52,109 nucleotides of DNA. Origin: Chitinimonas sp. BJB300 (GTDB lineage Bacteria; Pseudomonadota; Gammaproteobacteria; Burkholderiales; Chitinimonadaceae). The translations under genes and the position numbers were made by a program. Shown piece by piece: positions 24,752 through 33,069 of the stretch (its first letter is position 1; every line of letters starts with the position of its first letter). The notes under the pieces were generated by a model. The model saw only the letters and a program-made list of their open reading frames with translations, did no database searches and was not told the origin of the DNA. The stretch covers positions 1-52,109 of the forward strand of contig NZ_PDZH01000012.1 of NCBI RefSeq assembly GCF_002735695.1, given 5' to 3'.

Positions 24752-27700
24752 ATGCCATCCATTTCAGGTGGCTTCATTCTTATGGGTTTTTTAGATATGG
24801 TTTCAGTGGTTGCGGGACAGTATGTGGGTTTATTTCAACGATGCCAGGAACCACAAACGAAAGTGATAGAGAAAATAAGTAAGGAGAGAAGGAAGAGTCT
24901 ACCGGCCAATAATCTTGTGTTAGCGCGAGATGAACTATTGCTTGAGAGACAGAGACAAGTCGATACCCTGCACACCTATAACGACCAGGGGACATTGGGG
25001 GATTTTTTCGGCGGCAATCAGCAGCCTAACTATGCCGATCACCACCATCGATCCGCTCCTACTCTGGACAGCAATATCCGTTACGCCTATGACTCGAATG
25101 GACGGATGTTGTCTCGGATCGAAGTGACCTCAGACCAGTCAATGAGCGCTCCACCCCAACGGGACGCTGACCAAGCTGCCAAACGAAGCAAACGTAATAC
25201 GGTTGTTGTTACCGATACGTTTTCCCGCACTTTCCACCAAACACGGCGGGCAACCTTTGCCAGCATTCATAAAGAGGCACAGCAAGATAGTCGCACTACT
25301 CGCATTTTGATAAAGGCACTGCAGCAAAGTGGGCGTATGTCGGTGGATGCGGCAAACAGAATCAATTTCTTTACCAAACTCTTTTTAGAGGGAATTGCTA
25401 AAGACTATGCTCAGTTTGCTGATGAAATGACACTAAATAAATTTATGCAGAGCCGTTTAGCCAGAGAGATGGATGGCGTTGCCGACTTTTTGAATAACAA
25501 AAACCTGATCAATCGCTGGATAAGTGCTCGCCCAAATGAGACAGACACCGATCTGATTAACTATACAGTATCTTTTTTAAACGGAACCATTGAAAGGGAA
25601 GTGCTACCCATTAATAGTTCTGAGCCTTTTGTCAGTTATTTGGATAAATTATACCAAGACCTCAATTGGATTGACTGGGGGCAGGCGAATAAGAAAATAA
25701 TAACCCCAACTCAGGCTATTCATGCTTTGCATGTGCATGCAGATAATTTTGGGCTAGATAAGCTGGATGGTTTGGCCCTAGGCGAGCGCTTGGCGAAAGG
25801 CGATCGTGTAGTAACTGCAACTGCGTGGATGAGCCCTCTCGCGAAAGAACGACTGGATAAAGCAGCCATCTTGTTCTGTTTGGCACGGGAGCCTAACCTC
25901 GGGCTGGTAGAAGCGCCCCGGCATTCAATGCCGCTGGGCGAGCAATTGACAAATATTCGGAGAGCTTTTCTTTATAAGCTGCGCGAGGAATGGCAGTTGT
26001 CCCAGATGTTTTTACCGAATGCTGATCGCAGCAATGTATTTGTCGACCACAATGCTCTGGTCAATACACAAGGTAAAACCTTCAGCGAATTGGTCAATGA
26101 TCCTGTTATTAACAGCATTCCTGGTATGAGTACCCTTGACCTCCAAGTCAGGGAGAGCCTGGTCAGGCGAAAGCTGGATCGCATGGGTGAATCGACAGAA
26201 TATCGGTTTGGCACCTTGCAGCATGGCATGGTGACGATTTTGAAACGGTCCTTGTTAGTACAGGGCGATACGGTACCTGATTCTTTTGGCCCCGAAGCGC
26301 AGATGGTGGGGCAATTTCTCGCGCTTTGCGGCAGATGGGAAGCCAAACAATCTGTGATGCTGAATCCCAAAATGTTGCTGGCGCAATATCTGGCACAAGC
26401 CAGCGGTGAGAACATCACGGTAGGTTTGACCACTACCCAGCAAAAGATTGCTGCGTTGGAAATCTATCTTGGGGAACGCTGGCTGGCGAACTATGGGGAG
26501 CCTCCTCAACGTTTTGACCGTAATGCTGCGCTACTAAAGCTTATAAAGGCGGCGTCGCAGAATCCCGCAACAAGAGACGAACGCCTATATTCAAACGTGG
26601 GAGGGCGTCATTTTAGAGGAGCTGTGATTGGTAGTAGAGAACAATTTCAGCAAGCGGAAGACGCCTATAACCAGGCCTTGACAAGCAATGCATGGATACA
26701 CGCCCGAGCCAAGGAGAATATCAGAGAGTCCGGCCGCGAATTAAATGCCGGAAACATGCAAACTGAGCGTGAGGCGATTATTGCACGTTTTCATGCGCAA
26801 ACGGAGACAGAGCGGGAAAATAACGATCTATTAAGAATTATCCGTGGCATCCCTCTTATTGGCAACGTATGGCGTTTTGGGGAAGGCATTTACAACGGTA
26901 ATGCGGAAGAAATCATTGGTGCGATTCCTATTGCCGGCAATGTCTATGAGTTGGAAGAAGGCATTCGGCATGGTGATGCGGGGCGTGCTGTCAGCGCCAT
27001 CCCGATCATTGGTAGCGGGTATCAATTTGAAGAGGCGCTGCGTAAGGGTGATGGCATCGATATCGTCATGACAGGTGCTGCATTTATCTTTGATGTGGCT
27101 ACTCTTGGTGAGGTGAGAACCGGCGCAGCTAGATCTGGCCTAAACATGGCAGAACACATGGCGCTTAAGGAAGCAGAATTGCCGACTGCCCATGCAATTG
27201 GTTTGCGTAATTATCTTTCCCTGCGGAAAGCATTGGATATTCCTTTAAAGACTGAACATATTGAATCGACGGTGGGCAATTTTGAGCACAATAATGCGGG
27301 AATCTCGCTTGGTGATCCTTATGGCATCGAGTCATTTATCACACGGCATGACTTACCACCCGTCGTTGAAGTACCGGTTCCATCGATTATGGCGTTTGGT
27401 GAAGAAATGGACAAATACCAAGTCGCTGCTCCCTCCAGCGAAATTCTGGTGAATGAATCGGGTATATTCGAGAGTGAAAATAATCGATACATTAAATCAG
27501 GCGATAAATATTATCCCGTTCGCTACGATGCCGATAATGGTACCTGGCGGGTTTTTTATCCTGACAATCCTACCAAACCTGCAATTCCTGTTCGCTATCA
27601 GGATGGGATATGGCAGATCCACAGCGATGTGGGGCTAAAAGGAGGGGGGGGATTACTTAGAGGTAGAGTGCTTCAGCCAGCAGTCTCTGGTTTGGAGGGG

Positions 27701-28171
27701 TTGTTTAATGACGAAATGAAGGACGTTGATCATTATTTGGTAAAAAGAAAAGAAAGCTTTGATAATTACTACGAGTTGTTGAAGTTTAGCAAAAAGCCCT
27801 ATGAAGGAAGCTTCGATGTAGAAGGGCATATTGCCGGTCATCAAAAAATGGCGGAAACTCATCCTGGGACGGGCAAGACTTATTTTGATATCAGAACTCA
27901 TTCAGATAGTAACAAGGCACTTTCAATTACCGGTAAAGCAGTAGGTCCTCGTGAATTCGCAAATGAGATAAAAAAATATGTTAAGTATTACAAGCCAGGT
28001 ACGCCAATTCGATTGTTAGCCTGTGAAGCAGGTCGTGGTGGTGTATTTTCATTTGCGCAGCGTTTTGCCAATGCGATGAATGTACCAGTGAAAGCGTATA
28101 CGGTAGAGGTGAATCTGCTCAGTAGCATGGCGGCGCTGGAAAAGTACGCCAAAGTTTTTGAGCCTTCCTAG
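24752..28171 (+). CDS. Large toxin/effector-like protein with C-terminal C80-like His/Cys domain
   Basis: 1139 residues from ATG 24752; ATG 24782, preceded by AGGTGG, is an equally good start. No Sec signal. The first ~690 residues are mostly helical and charged and match no family I know. Residues 700-774 are three 25-residue repeats of the form IP-hydrophobic-x-GN-x-Y/W-x-x-E-E/G-G. A hydrophobic stretch follows (IDIVMTGAAFIFDVATLG). The C-terminal part (about 1030-1139) has H1050 in DIRTHSDSNKALSITG and C1091 in PIRLLACEAGRGG, then FAQRFANAMNVPVKAY. This order and the 41-residue spacing resemble the C80 (MARTX/TcdB) cysteine protease domain. Composition is AT-richer than the neighbours, suggesting transfer. 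No immunity gene was recognised. The function is inferred. Confidence 0.65.
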   Translation: MPSISGGFILMGFLDMVSVVAGQYVGLFQRCQEPQTKVIEKISKERRKSLPANNLVLARDELLLERQRQVDTLHTYNDQGTLGDFFGGNQQPNYADHHHRSAPTLDSNIRYAYDSNGRMLSRIEVTSDQSMSAPPQRDADQAAKRSKRNTVVVTDTFSRTFHQTRRATFASIHKEAQQDSRTTRILIKALQQSGRMSVDAANRINFFTKLFLEGIAKDYAQFADEMTLNKFMQSRLAREMDGVADFLNNKNLINRWISARPNETDTDLINYTVSFLNGTIEREVLPINSSEPFVSYLDKLYQDLNWIDWGQANKKIITPTQAIHALHVHADNFGLDKLDGLALGERLAKGDRVVTATAWMSPLAKERLDKAAILFCLAREPNLGLVEAPRHSMPLGEQLTNIRRAFLYKLREEWQLSQMFLPNADRSNVFVDHNALVNTQGKTFSELVNDPVINSIPGMSTLDLQVRESLVRRKLDRMGESTEYRFGTLQHGMVTILKRSLLVQGDTVPDSFGPEAQMVGQFLALCGRWEAKQSVMLNPKMLLAQYLAQASGENITVGLTTTQQKIAALEIYLGERWLANYGEPPQRFDRNAALLKLIKAASQNPATRDERLYSNVGGRHFRGAVIGSREQFQQAEDAYNQALTSNAWIHARAKENIRESGRELNAGNMQTEREAIIARFHAQTETERENNDLLRIIRGIPLIGNVWRFGEGIYNGNAEEIIGAIPIAGNVYELEEGIRHGDAGRAVSAIPIIGSGYQFEEALRKGDGIDIVMTGAAFIFDVATLGEVRTGAARSGLNMAEHMALKEAELPTAHAIGLRNYLSLRKALDIPLKTEHIESTVGNFEHNNAGISLGDPYGIESFITRHDLPPVVEVPVPSIMAFGEEMDKYQVAAPSSEILVNESGIFESENNRYIKSGDKYYPVRYDADNGTWRVFYPDNPTKPAIPVRYQDGIWQIHSDVGLKGGGGLLRGRVLQPAVSGLEGLFNDEMKDVDHYLVKRKESFDNYYELLKFSKKPYEGSFDVEGHIAGHQKMAETHPGTGKTYFDIRTHSDSNKALSITGKAVGPREFANEIKKYVKYYKPGTPIRLLACEAGRGGVFSFAQRFANAMNVPVKAYTVEVNLLSSMAALEKYAKVFEPS
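26849..27073 (+). repeat. Three tandem 75 bp (25-residue) coding repeats in the toxin-like gene
   Basis: Units begin IPLIGNVWRFGEG, IPIAGNVYELEEG and IPIIGSGYQFEEA; each is exactly 25 residues and in frame. They alternate an IP-x-x-G turn with an amphipathic helix and a G-N/D-x-x-x-A step. They are protein-level repeats; the DNA is diverged. Confidence 0.8.
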
Positions 28172-28417
28172 ATTGGAAGAAGGCACCGATGTGATGGTGT
28201 AGGCTCGATGCTGTGCCGGTTTTGGGGGGAGGGGATCGGCTTTTGCTGCTACCTGCATTGGTGCGTTTTTACCGCACATTCTTGTAGGGCTAAACTTTAC
28301 CCTACCCCAACCGGTAAATTTATGAGCAGCTGCTTGGCTCTATGATCCTGATTGCGTTGCGTGTATGTGCAGCGCGCCTACCGAGTAAATACCTTGAAAC
28401 AAGATGACCCCAGCACA

Positions 28418-28975
28418 ATGCTCACCGTTGATGAACTGACGCACCTCGCACTGGAGGCCAGTGAACGTGAGCGCTACGACCTTTCTATTACTTATCTTAA
28501 ACAGGCTATGGCATTGGCGTCGCCGCCCCGATCAGAGATTTTGTTTCTGCTGGGTGCGCAATATGCCCAGATCAAGATGTTCGATGATGCCTGTACTTGG
28601 ATGCAGCGGGCTGTAGATTTAAACCCCCTATTTGATATTGCGGTGTTTCAACTCGGCTTGTTGCAATTGATGCGTGGCGATGTCGCTGCCGCAACAACTT
28701 GGCAAAAGCTGGATGTATTGCCCAATGGCCATGCGTTGAAGCTGTTTCGAGATGGACTGCTGGCCTTGAACCAAACTGATCTGGATGATGCCGCGGAAAA
28801 ATTACGCGCCGGGCTGGCGTGTGATTACTCAAACGCACCGCTCTTGGCCGAAATGCGCCGGGTGCTGGGCAATGTCGAGCAGATGCAACAGGCACCCCAG
28901 TCTTCTGCTGGGGAAAGGCAATCCGTTGGGGAACCAATGGACGACCATATCTTTCTCTCTGCGTATAAGGAGTAG
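28418..28975 (+). CDS. TPR-repeat protein
   Basis: About 185 residues from ATG 28418; the open frame extends to TTG 28352 and no start has a clear ribosome site. TPR-like helices occupy roughly 5-150 (LALEASERERYDLSITYLKQ, ILFLLGAQYAQIKMFDDACT, WMQRAVDLNPLFDIAVFQLG, LRAGLACDYSNAPLLAEM). The tail is polar. TPR proteins of this size are scaffolds or, next to type III-like machines, class II-type secretion chaperones. Position between the toxin-like gene and the flagellar-type locus makes a chaperone role possible but unproven. Confidence 0.7.
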   Translation: MLTVDELTHLALEASERERYDLSITYLKQAMALASPPRSEILFLLGAQYAQIKMFDDACTWMQRAVDLNPLFDIAVFQLGLLQLMRGDVAAATTWQKLDVLPNGHALKLFRDGLLALNQTDLDDAAEKLRAGLACDYSNAPLLAEMRRVLGNVEQMQQAPQSSAGERQSVGEPMDDHIFLSAYKE

Positions 28976-29091
28976 GCTGGGGGATGAGGGCTGGCCGTTT
29001 TGATTTACGCCAATGCTGCTGTGCGCCATCGTTTGTTTATTTGTTATTGCGTCCGCTTTTTCGCACTTATTTTTTTGATTAGATATTTATT

Positions 29092-30213
29092 GTGACTGCT
29101 TCTGATTCCGCCAAGCTGACCCGCTATTTGGGCTTTCTCGAACAAGACCCTGACAACAGCAAGTTGTTGTTGGATACGGTTGAGCTATCCATCGCCTGCC
29201 AACAATTTGATCAAGCCGAAATGCTGATTGATCGTGGCTTGGCGCGTTGGCCTGCCCATCCTGGGCTTTGCCATCACCGTGGCTTGCTGGCGCTGCGGCA
29301 AGGCCATACGGCGGCGGCGTCTGCGTTGTTCCAGTCCTTGATCGACATGGGTTATCAAGTCCCGGCTGTACGCTACAACCTGGCGTATGCGCACTACCTG
29401 CAAGGAGACTTTGAAGCAGTGTATGCATTGCTCGAGCCCATGCTGCAGGAGAGCGACGCTGTGCCGGGCTTCTTATACCTGTTGATCTTGAGCTTGCATC
29501 AGCTGGGTGAGCTCACACAGGCCCGTACCTTGGCAGAGCAGGGCCTCGCCCGTGAACCGGATGATGCAGAATTGGCCGGGTTGCTTTCGATGGTTTGCCT
29601 GGATGATGATGATATCGACGGGGCAATACGGTGGGCTACTTATGGTTTGGCTCGCTCGCCAGACCAACACTATGCGCTGGTCACCCTCGGCACGGCAGAG
29701 ATGGGCCTGGGTAAAATCGATGCGGCCATCGCCAAGTTTGAGCATGTCCTTAGCTTGAACCCTATCAATGGTCGGGCTTGGTCTGGCTTGGCCATTGCAC
29801 GGTTCTACCAAAAGGATTTTGGCGCGGCGGAGCAGGCTTTCCTGCAAGCAACCGAGTTTATGTCCAACCATATCGGTACTTGGCATGCTTACGGATGGAT
29901 GTGTTTATTGCAGGGGCGCTTGGACGACGCCGAGCGTTGCTTCCAGCGTGGTTTGGATCTGGACAGGAATTTTGGGGAGAGCTATGGCGCGATGGCAGCG
30001 GTAGCATTGCTGCGAGGTCAGCCCGAGAGTGCGGAGCCCCTATTGGTGCGGGCTCGTCGTCTGGCGCCGGAAGGCCTTTCGGCGCGCTATGCCGAGCTCT
30101 TGCAGGCGCAGGCCAACGGTGACCAGGCGGAGGTTGAACGCATTATCAATACCGTGCTGGCAACCATGCCACTGGCGAAAAACTTCCTGCCCCCTTCTGT
30201 GGAAAAAAAGTGA
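29092..30213 (+). CDS. TPR-repeat protein, 373 residues
   Basis: Start GTG 29092, 116 bp after the previous TPR gene on the same strand. Nearly the whole length is TPR/Sel-like helical pairs: QFDQAEMLIDRGLARWPAHP, AAASALFQSLIDMGYQVPA, TQARTLAEQGLAREPDDAEL, AAIAKFEHVLSLNPINGRAW, FGAAEQAFLQATEFMSNHIG, LDDAERCFQRGLDLDRNFGE and PESAEPLLVRARRLAPEG. There is no signal peptide or catalytic domain, so it is a cytosolic protein-binding scaffold. Its partner is unknown; its neighbours are a toxin-like gene and a flagellar-type locus. Confidence 0.85.
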   Translation: MTASDSAKLTRYLGFLEQDPDNSKLLLDTVELSIACQQFDQAEMLIDRGLARWPAHPGLCHHRGLLALRQGHTAAASALFQSLIDMGYQVPAVRYNLAYAHYLQGDFEAVYALLEPMLQESDAVPGFLYLLILSLHQLGELTQARTLAEQGLAREPDDAELAGLLSMVCLDDDDIDGAIRWATYGLARSPDQHYALVTLGTAEMGLGKIDAAIAKFEHVLSLNPINGRAWSGLAIARFYQKDFGAAEQAFLQATEFMSNHIGTWHAYGWMCLLQGRLDDAERCFQRGLDLDRNFGESYGAMAAVALLRGQPESAEPLLVRARRLAPEGLSARYAELLQAQANGDQAEVERIINTVLATMPLAKNFLPPSVEKK

Positions 30214-30393
30214 TACGAAGTTTTGGTGTAAAGGTATTGGGCCATGATGATTAGGTTTAAATGTTGGTTCAATACCTGCTGTGCATCCACAAGGTAATAT
30301 GGGCAGGTTCATTTACCTTTGTCAGCACTGGTTGCTCCGTTGTTCTTGCTTTGTCCTCAACTGTATCGTGGGACGTTGAATAGGTTTTCAGGC

Positions 30394-30780
30394 ATGAGTA
30401 TTGATTCGATCAATCAACTTTCCAATATTGCTGCGCTCATCCGCAGTCAAGTGGGAAGCCGTGGCGCGACCACCAGCAGGCGCAGTGCGATAACCGAGTC
30501 GAAGCAGAGCAAGACGGGTAAGCGGGAGGCGGATTCCACATTGGAACAAAAGCTGATCACCCGCCTGGGGGCTGTATTGCCGGATGACCCTCAAAGACGG
30601 CGCAAGGCATTCCTGGCGTTTATCGAGGCGGTATTGCTCGATGAGCTGGGCGACCGGTTGGTAAACGACCCAGGTTTTTATCAGCTGGCCGAAACCGTAG
30701 GAGAACGTATGTTGGCGGAGCCTTCGCTATCCGAGCCCATTGCAAGTGCGATAGACCGCATGCTGATGGCTTCGGATTGA
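30394..30780 (+). CDS. Small protein of unknown function
   Basis: 128 residues from ATG 30394. The N-terminus (MSIDSINQLSNIAALIRSQV) is helical and followed by a Ser/Thr/Lys/Arg-rich disordered linker (about 22-50). The C-terminal half (DDPQRRRKAFLAFIEAVLLD to AIDRMLMASD) is a compact helical domain. No family was recognised. It ends 8 bp from the end of fliA, which is convergent. Possible roles include a secretion chaperone or a sigma-factor partner; neither is shown by sequence. The frame opens further upstream to 30319 without support. Confidence 0.6.
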   Translation: MSIDSINQLSNIAALIRSQVGSRGATTSRRSAITESKQSKTGKREADSTLEQKLITRLGAVLPDDPQRRRKAFLAFIEAVLLDELGDRLVNDPGFYQLAETVGERMLAEPSLSEPIASAIDRMLMASD

Positions 30781-30788
30781 TTGCGTGC

Positions 30789-31541
30789 CTACCAAGCGAG
30801 ATTACCTTGGTTCAGTTGGGCAATCTCGCTGCGTAATTTAGCCAGTGCAGCTTGGTGGAGCTGGGAGATGCGCCCCTTGCTGATACCCAGCAGTTTGGCG
30901 ATCTCGCTGAAGTCGAGCTGTTGCAGATAGTGGTAACGGATAACCTGGGCGTGACGTTCGGGCAGGCATTCAATCATTTCGCTTAACTGCCGGCTGAGTT
31001 GCCGTAATTCAAGCGAGGTATAGGCTGGGGCGATGACGGCATCCGGTTCTTCATTAAGGCATAGCCCCTCGTCTTCCAACATCATGCCAATGGCCATACC
31101 GATGGCAACCGCTGCCAGACGTTCGAACACCTTGTCCGGGTCTGTACTCATGGCGGTATTGTCCATGGACTTGATCCGTTCCTTTATGCGCCGCTGCAAT
31201 CCATGTTGTTTCTGCCGTTCGGTGTAATGTTCGAGTTCGTTCAGTACGCTGCCTTGTATTCGGTAGTGGGCGTAAGTGGTAAACGCAGTACCTTGAGATG
31301 CATCGAATCGGTCGATGGCATCCAGCAGCCCTACCGAAGCAAGCTGCATATAATCACCGAACTCAATCTCATCATTCGGCCGCTTGCCATAAAGTTTGGC
31401 TGCCACCATGCGGGCGAAAGGCAGATAGAGTTCAGCAAGACGGCACCGAGCCTTGCTCCCGGTTTGCGCGCGCTTGGCCCACAGCCCGGCTTCTTCAGAC
31501 GGATCGAGCTTTTGCCATGCGTAAGCCTTCGACTGAGACAT
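30789..31541 (-). CDS. fliA: Flagellar-type sigma factor FliA (sigma-28)
   Basis: Directs RNA polymerase to late flagellar-type promoters. 250 residues from ATG 31541. Region 2 is at about 30-115 (LYLPFARMVAAKLYGKRPND, EFGDYMQLASVGLLDAIDRF, TAFTTYAHYRIQGSVLNEL), region 3 in the middle, and region 4 at about 180-245 (MIECLPERHAQVIRYHYLQQ, FSEIAKLLGISKGRISQLHQ). It is the last gene of the minus-strand locus, 16 bp after fliP. No flgM-like anti-sigma gene was recognised in the window. Confidence 0.92.
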   Translation of the reverse strand: MSQSKAYAWQKLDPSEEAGLWAKRAQTGSKARCRLAELYLPFARMVAAKLYGKRPNDEIEFGDYMQLASVGLLDAIDRFDASQGTAFTTYAHYRIQGSVLNELEHYTERQKQHGLQRRIKERIKSMDNTAMSTDPDKVFERLAAVAIGMAIGMMLEDEGLCLNEEPDAVIAPAYTSLELRQLSRQLSEMIECLPERHAQVIRYHYLQQLDFSEIAKLLGISKGRISQLHQAALAKLRSEIAQLNQGNLAW

Positions 31542-31557
31542 TCTGGAACGACTAGGT

Positions 31558-32316
31558 CTAGTTGAAAGAGCTGAGCAGCGACCGGACGACGATGCCCCAA
31601 CCGTCGATCATTACAAACATGAGTATCTTGAGCGGCAGTGAAATCGTGACCGGTGGCACCATCATCATGCCCAACCCCATAAGAATGGCCGAGACTATCA
31701 GGTCGACCAGTAGAAAAGGTAGGAAGATGACGAAACCAATCTGAAAGGCTGTACGCAACTCGGACAGCATGAACGCCGGAATCAATTGCAGGTTGCCAAT
31801 ATCATCCACCGTACGTGGCGCAGGGCTTTTGGATATTTCAACCATCAGCGCCAAGTCTTCTTCACGAGTCTGTCGCACCATGAAATCACGGAAGGGCGCG
31901 AACCCTTTTTCCACAGCTTGTTCGGTACTGTACTTTCCCTTTAGATAAGGTTGGAAGGCTTGTTCGTTCGCCTGCTTTAGCGCGGGCGACATCGTGAATA
32001 AGGTCAGGAATAGCGCCAAGCTCAGCAGCACGGTATTGGGAGGGGTTTCCTGCATGCCCAGTGCATGCCGGAGCAATGAAAGCACAATGACGATGCGCAC
32101 AAAGGCCGTGATCGAGACCAATATGGCAGGCACCAGGCTTAACACCGTGAGCGCCAGCAGCAGCTTGAGCCCTGTAGATGTCTGGTTGGCGCTCGATCCG
32201 CTGGCGCTAAGCTGCAGACCTGGGAGTACCAGGTCGGCAGTGGCGAATGCTTGCTGCAGACTCACCAGCACAAGTAGCCCGAAAGCCAACAGCGGCAACC
32301 GGTAATACCTAGTCAT
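31558..32316 (-). CDS. fliP: Flagellar-type export gate protein FliP
   Basis: Core pore subunit of the type III export gate with FliQ and FliR. 252 residues from ATG 32316, which overlaps the fliO stop; a longer open frame to 32421 lies inside fliO and is rejected. Signal-like N-terminus, then LLLALTVLSLVPAILVSITA, FVRIVIVLSLLRHALGMQET and PPNTVLLSLALFLTLFTMSP. The C-terminal membrane part has IPAFMLSELRTAFQIGFVIF and DLIVSAILMGLGMMMVPPV. All FliP landmarks are present. FliP is separated from fliQ-fliR, which open the same run 18 kb away. Confidence 0.95.
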   Translation of the reverse strand: MTRYYRLPLLAFGLLVLVSLQQAFATADLVLPGLQLSASGSSANQTSTGLKLLLALTVLSLVPAILVSITAFVRIVIVLSLLRHALGMQETPPNTVLLSLALFLTLFTMSPALKQANEQAFQPYLKGKYSTEQAVEKGFAPFRDFMVRQTREEDLALMVEISKSPAPRTVDDIGNLQLIPAFMLSELRTAFQIGFVIFLPFLLVDLIVSAILMGLGMMMVPPVTISLPLKILMFVMIDGWGIVVRSLLSSFN

Positions 32317-32707
32317 TGCCCTGCTCCCCGGATTCTGGCGTAAGCGGGGTAGTGCGGAGCAATTGCACGCCTTGCGGCCCTTCAACCAGCAGTAACTCTT
32401 CCTGGCGATAGGCCACGACAATCAATTGGGAGCTTGGTGTAAGGCGCATGCGGTGTTTGACTTGCAGCGCTTCGCCGGGCTTACCCACGGCAGCGGCGAA
32501 ACCGGGTAGGAAACGGCGGATCAGTACGGCGATGGCGATACCAATCAGGGCGACCAATACCAGTGCGCCAATGATGCGTCCTACCAGGTTGTCTACTTCT
32601 GTAGCCTGCTTGAAGGGGATGGCAGTGCCTTCTGCCGCGCCTGTTGCAGCCATGGCGGTACCCGCCAGCAGGCATAGTACGAGGCAGAGTAAGCCGGAAC
32701 GACGCAT
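32309..32707 (-). CDS. fliO: FliO-type export accessory protein
   Basis: Small membrane protein that helps FliP assembly. 132 residues; ATG 32707 overlaps the fliN stop (TAATG). An N-terminal signal/hydrophobic segment ends near AMAATGAAEG, a second transmembrane segment (about 42-65, IIGALVLVALIGIAIAVLIR) follows, then a cytosolic part with LQVKHRMRLTPSSQLIVVAY and LLVEGPQGVQLL, the usual FliO pattern. The stop overlaps the fliP start. Confidence 0.85.
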   Translation of the reverse strand: MRRSGLLCLVLCLLAGTAMAATGAAEGTAIPFKQATEVDNLVGRIIGALVLVALIGIAIAVLIRRFLPGFAAAVGKPGEALQVKHRMRLTPSSQLIVVAYRQEELLLVEGPQGVQLLRTTPLTPESGEQGND

Positions 32708-33054
32708 TATTGGCCGTCCAACTTGGGTAATTCGGTAACGCGAATACCAAAGGAGTCGCCCACCGCAACCAATTGCCCACGCGCAACCACATGGCCATCC
32801 AATAAGAGGTCGACAGGGTCGTCGAGCAGGCGGTCAAGTGGCAACACCGCGTTTTCTTTCATGTCCATCAGTTCGCCGACTGACAACTCGGTACCGCCCA
32901 GGCGCGCCATCAGCTTGACCTTGACGTTACGTATCACCTGTAGGTTTGCACCCACCACGGCGGCACCCGCTTTTGTTGCATTGAGTTCCGGCAGCTCGAT
33001 GAGCTGGGTGACTTCTTCTGTGTGCGTTTCGTTCTGCGTAGATTGTGTCTTCAC
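32707..33054 (-). CDS. fliN: C-ring protein FliN (SpoA domain)
   Basis: Lower C-ring/sorting-platform subunit that also docks FliH. 115 residues from GTG 33054, with AAGGA upstream. SpoA domain at about 38-112: NVKVKLMARLGGTELSVGEL, VLPLDRLLDDPVDLLLDGHV and VARGQLVAVGDSFGIRVTEL, all as expected for FliN. The upstream gene encodes the other, larger SpoA-domain protein. Confidence 0.92.
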   Translation of the reverse strand: MKTQSTQNETHTEEVTQLIELPELNATKAGAAVVGANLQVIRNVKVKLMARLGGTELSVGELMDMKENAVLPLDRLLDDPVDLLLDGHVVARGQLVAVGDSFGIRVTELPKLDGQ

Positions 33055-33069
33055 GATATAGGTCCTTAC

